NCBI GenBank assembly: GCA_026914155.1
Contig: JAPPGH010000024.1
Coordinates: forward strand, 1 to 64,000
Source of the DNA: Candidatus Palauibacter rhopaloidicola
Lineage (GTDB): Bacteria; Gemmatimonadota; Gemmatimonadetes; Palauibacterales; Palauibacteraceae
Length of the DNA stretch: 64,000 nt
Direction: 5' to 3'
In this document: one piece after another, positions 59,946-64,000 of the stretch
Numbering within the stretch: the first letter of the stretch is position 1
Layout: every line of letters starts with the position of its first letter
Notes under the pieces: generated by a model
What the model saw: the letters and a program-made list of their open reading frames with translations, nothing else
Databases searched by the model: none
What the model was told of the DNA's origin: nothing
Position numbers and translations under genes: made by a program

Positions 59946-60976
59946 GCGAACTGCTGCAGAAAGCTCATCTCCCCCTCGTAGAGGAGCCGCATGTCGGGGA
60001 TCCCGTGCCGCACCATCGCGATGCGGGCCGGTCCCATCCCGAATGCATAGCCCGTGTAGCGCTCCGGGTCGTAACCCACGGCCTCGAACACGGCGGGATC
60101 CACCATTCCGCTGCCCATGATCGTGATCCAGCCCGTGCGCTTGCAGGTCGAGCAGCTGCTGCCGGCGCACACCGTGCACGACACGTCCACCTCCGCCGAA
60201 GGCTCGGTGAAGGGATAGAAGGACGGCCGAAACCGGCTCTTCGTCCCCGGACCGAAGAAATGGTGTACGAAGTGCTCGATCGCGGCGCGGAACTCCACGA
60301 AATCCACGCCTTCATCGACCGCGAGACCCTCGATCTGCTCGAAGGCGGGAGCGTGCGAGGGATCGAAGGAGTCGCGCCGGTACGCGAGCCCCGGCACGAG
60401 CACGCGGACGGGCGGCCTGAAGGCCTCCATCACGCGCGCCTGGACGGGCGAAGTGTGCGTCCGCAGCACGACATCCCTGTCCAGGTAGAAGGTGTCCATC
60501 ATGTCCGCGGCGGGGTGATCGAGCGGGATGTTGAGCGCCGTGAAGTTGTACCACGTGGACTCGATCTCGGGGCCGAGCACGCTCGTGAAGCCGAGTTCGG
60601 CGAAGATCTCGCAGATCTCGTCGATGACCCGGGTCACCGGGTGCACGCCGCCGACCCAGCGTTCGCGGGGGGGCAGAGTCAGGTCGATGCGGGCGCTCGG
60701 GCCGGCGGTGGCGCTCTCCAGCGCCTTCGCCCGCGCTTCGAGGGCGCCGCGCAACACCGTCTTCACGGCGTTCGCGCGCTGTCCGACGTCGCGCCGGGCC
60801 CCGGCCTCGACCATGCCGATCAGGGACATGACGTCGGCCAACTGACCGTTGCGGCCCAGGTATTCGACGCGGGCGGACTCGAGCGCGGCGGCGTCCGCGG
60901 CCTCCCCGATCGCGGCGAGCCCCTTCCCCTCGATGGCGGCGAGCCGATCGAGGAGAGACGCTCCGGCCGGGGTCAT
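59942..60976 (-). CDS. pheS: Phenylalanyl-tRNA synthetase alpha subunit
   Basis: This catalytic subunit has 344 residues from the ATG that overlaps the rplT stop by 4 nt. Class II features are [90 protein letters not shown] and GFGMGP-type [19 protein letters not shown] small Cys cluster ([17 protein letters not shown]) sits in the insertion before GSGMVDP and may bind zinc. The frame is open upstream but that part overlaps rplT. Confidence 0.97.
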   Translation of the reverse strand: MTPAGASLLDRLAAIEGKGLAAIGEAADAAALESARVEYLGRNGQLADVMSLIGMVEAGARRDVGQRANAVKTVLRGALEARAKALESATAGPSARIDLTLPPRERWVGGVHPVTRVIDEICEIFAELGFTSVLGPEIESTWYNFTALNIPLDHPAADMMDTFYLDRDVVLRTHTSPVQARVMEAFRPPVRVLVPGLAYRRDSFDPSHAPAFEQIEGLAVDEGVDFVEFRAAIEHFVHHFFGPGTKSRFRPSFYPFTEPSAEVDVSCTVCAGSSCSTCKRTGWITIMGSGMVDPAVFEAVGYDPERYTGYAFGMGPARIAMVRHGIPDMRLLYEGEMSFLQQFA

Positions 60977-61329
60977 GGGCCGTGCGCTTTGGCCACCTCG
61001 ACGAGCTTGGTAAAGGCGGCCGGATCCCGGATGGCGAGGTCCGCGAGCACCTTGCGGTTGAGGTCGACGCCGGCGCTCTTCAGCCCGCTGACGAACCGGG
61101 AATACGAGATGCCGTTCTGCCGGGCCGCGGCGTTGATGCGGGCGATCCACAGGCGGCGAAAGTCGCGCTTCTTCTTCCGCCGATCGACGTAGGCATAGGC
61201 CCAGCCGCGCTCGACGGAGTTCTTCGCCGTACGGTAGAGCTTCGAACGCGCCCCGAACTGGCCGCGGGCTTCCTTGAGGACCTTCTTCTTTCGACGGTTG
61301 CGTGCAACGCTGCTCGTCGCGCGTGGCAT
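60973..61329 (-). CDS. rplT: 50S ribosomal protein L20
   Basis: This 23S rRNA-binding assembly protein can also repress its own operon in many bacteria. The 118 residues are typical: [68 protein letters not shown] precedes the ATG. It lies downstream of rpmI with an 84-bp gap. Confidence 0.98.
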   Translation of the reverse strand: MPRATSSVARNRRKKKVLKEARGQFGARSKLYRTAKNSVERGWAYAYVDRRKKKRDFRRLWIARINAAARQNGISYSRFVSGLKSAGVDLNRKVLADLAIRDPAAFTKLVEVAKAHGP

Positions 61330-61413
61330 GACCGCACCTCCTGATTCCTGATGCTGAGACTGTCCGGGTACTGTCCCGGGAATGGGCGGGGACTGGGCGA
61401 ACCCGTGCCCGAA

Positions 61414-61608
61414 CTAGGTTCCCAGGAGCCGTTTCACCCGCTTCTCGTCCGCTTTCGCCACAAGGGTCCCCTGCCGGAGCCGACGCTTACGCTTGGGGCT
61501 CTTCTTCGTCAGGATGTGGCTGTGGTAGGCACGCCGGCGCCGGAATTTCCCGCTGCCGGTCTTTCGAAACCGCTTCGCGGCGGACCGGTTCGTCTTCATT
61601 TTCGGCAT
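61414..61608 (-). CDS. rpmI: 50S ribosomal protein L35
   Basis: This 64-residue basic ribosomal protein has [23 protein letters not shown] and [16 protein letters not shown] as expected. It lies between infC and rplT in the standard infC-rpmI-rplT order. Confidence 0.98.
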   Translation of the reverse strand: MPKMKTNRSAAKRFRKTGSGKFRRRRAYHSHILTKKSPKRKRRLRQGTLVAKADEKRVKRLLGT

Positions 61609-61697
61609 CTTGCGTATGCTCCGGTTTCAGCTCCGTCCCTGGCCGTCCGCGACGGAGTCGTCGTCCTGGACTGTAGCAGCCCGCGGCAAAAGCCCCG

Positions 61698-62210
61698 CTA
61701 CGTGCGGTGCGGTCCCATCAGCATGGTCATCGTGCGACCCTCGTGGGATATGTCCGACTCCACCACCGCGATGTCCTCCAACTCTTCCTTCACCATCTCG
61801 AGGATCCGTCGCCCCCGCTCCGGGTGCGTGACTTCGCGGCCCCGGAACATGAGCGTGAACTTCACCTTGTCGCCATCCGAGATGAACCTGCGGGCGTGCC
61901 GCATCTTGAAGTCGATGTCGTGCGCCTCGATCTTCGGCCGCAGCTTCACTTCCTTGACGTGGATGATGTGCTGTTTCTTCTTCGCCTCCCGCGCCTTCCT
62001 CGCCTGCGCGTACTTGTACTTTCCGAAGTCCATGAGCCGGCAGACGGGCGGTCGCGCGCCGGGCGCCACCTCCACGAGGTCGAGCCCGCGTTCGGCCGCG
62101 AGGCCACGAGCTTCGTCCGTCGCGACGATGCCGAGCTGATTGCCCTCTTCATCGATGAGCCGGATCGGGCTGATCCGGATCTTGTCGTTGACTCTGGGAT
62201 CTCCGTTCAC
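61698..62210 (-). CDS. infC: Translation initiation factor IF-3
   Basis: IF-3 binds 30S subunits and selects the correct start codon. The 170-residue protein has the N-domain (VNDKIRISPIRLIDEEGNQLGI, VCRLMDFGKYKY) and the C-domain (KEVKLRPKIEAHDIDFKMRHARRFI, GDKVKFTLMFRGREVTHPERG). The start codon is GTG with GAGGTGAA just before it. infC often uses AUU/AUC starts for autoregulation; here a GTG is used. Confidence 0.97.
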   Translation of the reverse strand: MNGDPRVNDKIRISPIRLIDEEGNQLGIVATDEARGLAAERGLDLVEVAPGARPPVCRLMDFGKYKYAQARKAREAKKKQHIIHVKEVKLRPKIEAHDIDFKMRHARRFISDGDKVKFTLMFRGREVTHPERGRRILEMVKEELEDIAVVESDISHEGRTMTMLMGPHRT

Positions 62211-62423
62211 TTCACCTCATAAGAAAAGCCCGGTTCGGCGACGACCGACCGGGCACGAAGGCACGCCCCTCCAGGGGAGTGCGCCATCGACCCGGCAGCA
62301 GCACGATTCCGTGCGCCGATAGGGTGGGGGCATCGCGGCCCCGCTTGTCAGTTTTTCAACGCCCCGAAAGTGCCCCCGAGCGCCCGCTCTGTCAACGCCG
62401 GCCAGCGGGAGAACTGGCAGGCG
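62211..62423 (-). promoter_or_regulatory. thrS-infC leader region with attenuator-like hairpins
   Basis: This 213-bp gap has no gene. It holds an upstream hairpin (GCACTCCCC...GGGG, about 62262-62285) and then a strong terminator-like hairpin immediately before infC, so it looks like a regulated leader. No promoter was assigned. Confidence 0.55.
62220..62254 (-). terminator. Intrinsic terminator/attenuator between thrS and infC
   Basis: On the minus strand GCCCGGTCGG and CCGAACCGGGC form a stem with a short loop and are followed by TTTTCTT. It is 10 nt upstream of the infC start, so it could act as a terminator for thrS or as an attenuator of the infC operon. Confidence 0.75.
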
Positions 62424-64000
62424 TCACGTTTCGAGGGACCGGGTCTCGACACGATCACGGATCCGGGATACGAAGTCGTCGAGGGGGACGACTTCCTGTT
62501 TGCGCTCGGCGCCGCGGGCGCGGACGGCTACGGTGCCGGCCTCGATTTCGCGGTCTCCTATGACGAGGAGGTAAGGGATCTTCTGCAGTTCGCCGTCGCG
62601 GATGCGGTAGCCGAGCGTGTCGGAGCGGGCGTCGAGTTCCACGCGCAGGCCCTCCGCGGCGAGCCGGTCCCGAATTCCGGCGGCGGCCCCCGCGTGCGCG
62701 TCCGTGATCGGGAGCACGCGGACCTGGACGGGCGCCAGCCACGGAGGGAAGGCCCCGGCGAAGTGCTCGATGAGCACGCCGGTGAAGCGCTCCAGCGTGC
62801 CGAAGATGGCGCGGTGGATCAGCACGGGGCGGTGCGGCTTGTTGTCCGTCCCCATGTACTCGAGTTCGAACCGCTCCGGCAGGTTGAAGTCGAGCTGGAT
62901 CGTGGCCCCCTGCCACTCGCGGCCGATCGCGTCCTTGTACTTGATGTCGATCTTGGGGCCGTAGAACGCGCCCCCGCCCTCGTCCAGCCTGTATTCGAGT
63001 CCGCCGCGGTCGAGCGCATCGCGCAGGGCGCCCTCGGCCACGTCCCACACCTCGTCGCCGCCGATCCGCTTGTCCCCGTCCGGGCGCGTGGAGAGATCGA
63101 ACCGGTAGTCGAGACCCAGCGTCGTCATCACGGTATCCACGAGTTCGAGGCAGATGAAGATCTCGTCCTCGATCTGCTCCGGCGTGCAGAAGACGTGCCC
63201 GTCGTCCATCGTGAGCATGCGCACGCGCAGCAGCCCGTGCAGCGTCCCCGACCGCTCGTTGCGGTACACGTTCGCGATCTCGGCCAGCCGCACCGGAAGG
63301 TCGCGGTAGCTGCGGGGATTCGCCGCGTAGATCGTGATGTGGCCCGGACAGTTCATCGGCTTCACGCGGAACGCTTCCCCGTCCTCGTCCTCCATGCGCG
63401 GGTACATGTTCTCCGCGTAGTTCGGGAGGTGCCCGGAACGCCGGAAGAGCGCCTCGCCGGAGACGTGCGGGGTGTAGACGAACTGGTAGCCGCGGGACTC
63501 CTGCAGGTCCTCGATCCAGCGCCGGAGTTCGAGCTGCAGGCGCGCGCCCCTGGGGTGCCAGCACACGAGCCCGGGGCCGATCTCGTCCTGGATCGAGAAC
63601 AGGTCCAGTTCCCGGCCGAGCTTCCGGTGATCGCGCTTGCGGGCCTCCTCGAGACGCGCGGTGTACGCATCGAGCGCTTCCCGCGAGTAGAAGGCCGTGC
63701 CGTAGATGCGCTGGAGCATCTGTCGCCGCTCGTCGCCGCGCCAATAGGCCCCCGCGGCGCTGAGAAGGCGGAAATGGCGAATCTCGCCCGTGCGGGGAGC
63801 GTGCGGTCCCCGGCACAGGTCGAGGAACGGCCCGTTCCGATAGACGGAAATCGCCTCGTCCTCCGGGATCTCGTCGAGCCGCTCCAGCTTGAGCGGATCG
63901 TCCGCGAACAGTTCCCGGGCTTCGTCGCGCGAGATCTCGCGGCGCTCGAACGGATCGTCCGCCCCCGCGACCTCGGCCATCGTGCGCCCGATCGCCTCCA
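62424..64000 (-). CDS. thrS: Threonyl-tRNA synthetase, C-terminal part
   Basis: The visible ~525 residues run off the right edge and lack the N-terminal TGS domain. Seen are the editing/SAD-domain end (DLCRGPHAPRTGEIRHFRLLSAAGAYWRGDE), the class II core (LYTPHVSGEALFRRSGHLPNYAENMY-like, MNCPGHITIYA with the zinc Cys, RVRMLTMDDGHVFCT, DNKPHRPVLIHRAIFGTLERF) and the anticodon-binding domain (QVRVLPITDAHAGAA, SDTLGYRIRDGELQKIPYLLVIGDRE). RVRMLTMDDGHVF replaces the more usual RVRGFTQDDAHIF. It is first in the thrS-infC-rpmI-rplT-pheST order. Confidence 0.95.
   Translation of the reverse strand, partial: EAIGRTMAEVAGADDPFERREISRDEARELFADDPLKLERLDEIPEDEAISVYRNGPFLDLCRGPHAPRTGEIRHFRLLSAAGAYWRGDERRQMLQRIYGTAFYSREALDAYTARLEEARKRDHRKLGRELDLFSIQDEIGPGLVCWHPRGARLQLELRRWIEDLQESRGYQFVYTPHVSGEALFRRSGHLPNYAENMYPRMEDEDGEAFRVKPMNCPGHITIYAANPRSYRDLPVRLAEIANVYRNERSGTLHGLLRVRMLTMDDGHVFCTPEQIEDEIFICLELVDTVMTTLGLDYRFDLSTRPDGDKRIGGDEVWDVAEGALRDALDRGGLEYRLDEGGGAFYGPKIDIKYKDAIGREWQGATIQLDFNLPERFELEYMGTDNKPHRPVLIHRAIFGTLERFTGVLIEHFAGAFPPWLAPVQVRVLPITDAHAGAAAGIRDRLAAEGLRVELDARSDTLGYRIRDGELQKIPYLLVIGDREIEAGTVAVRARGAERKQEVVPLDDFVSRIRDRVETRSLET

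Noticed and set aside
1..64000. CRISPR arrays, prophage genes, insertion sequences and integrases
   Set aside because: No regularly spaced 20-40-bp repeats, transposase or phage structural genes were seen anywhere in the window.

Overview
The window is high-GC chromosomal DNA, probably from a Gemmatimonadota bacterium. No marker gene that proves this was seen. The inference rests on the GC content, heavy GTG/TTG start use, outer-membrane barrels, long RND efflux operons, exported BNR-repeat proteins and a FlgO/TPR protein. Almost everything lies on the minus strand, so operons read from right to left. The plus-strand genes are an FAD oxidoreductase (19213), a small membrane protein (44350), a DUF7662-like/PIN pair (45018-45908) and a barrel protein (47281).

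Layout from the right end. A translation block starts with thrS (cut by the window edge) and continues infC-rpmI-rplT-pheS-pheT, with a terminator-like hairpin between thrS and infC. It passes by overlaps into a small coiled-coil gene and zapA. A probable 6S RNA gene with its own terminator follows, then rny, folD, xseA, xseB, a polyprenyl diphosphate synthase gene, nadK and recN, most of them overlapping or nearly touching. From 49 to 33.4 kb the region is accessory-like: an outer-membrane barrel, tRNA-Cys, a Ca2+/H+ antiporter, a possible toxin-antitoxin pair, a Tat-exported amidase, a serine beta-lactamase-like hydrolase, tRNA-Leu, a 3-hydroxyacyl-CoA dehydrogenase-like enzyme, a large exported sortilin/BNR protein, a FlgO-like TPR protein and a Tat-exported HisC-like aminotransferase.

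From 33.4 to 24.2 kb lies a tripartite efflux operon: membrane fusion protein, TolC-like channel and two different RND permeases. It is followed by a lipoprotein peptidyl-prolyl isomerase, a P1-family peptidase and ETF-ubiquinone oxidoreductase. Next come a plus-strand FAD enzyme, a PlsC-type acyltransferase, two small proteins, citrate synthase, leucyl aminopeptidase and a TonB-receptor-like barrel.

The left 13 kb is one tightly packed co-directional run: yicC, gmk, rpoZ, coaBC, a family 4 uracil-DNA glycosylase, dnaB, ispD, sua5, a low-molecular-weight phosphatase, aroE, comF, gap, pgk, a NYN-domain nuclease-like gene and tpiA. The NYN gene separates pgk from tpiA, looks compositionally different, and is preceded by a long imperfect hairpin. 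At the far left is the N-terminal part of a DUF222/HNH-type protein with an apparent frameshift, separated from tpiA by short tandem repeats and a 20-bp perfect palindrome.

No CRISPR array, prophage, insertion sequence or integrase was found. The points most worth checking are the NYN gene with its hairpin, the DUF7662-like/PIN pair, the ncRNA between zapA and rny, and the clustered short tandem repeats.
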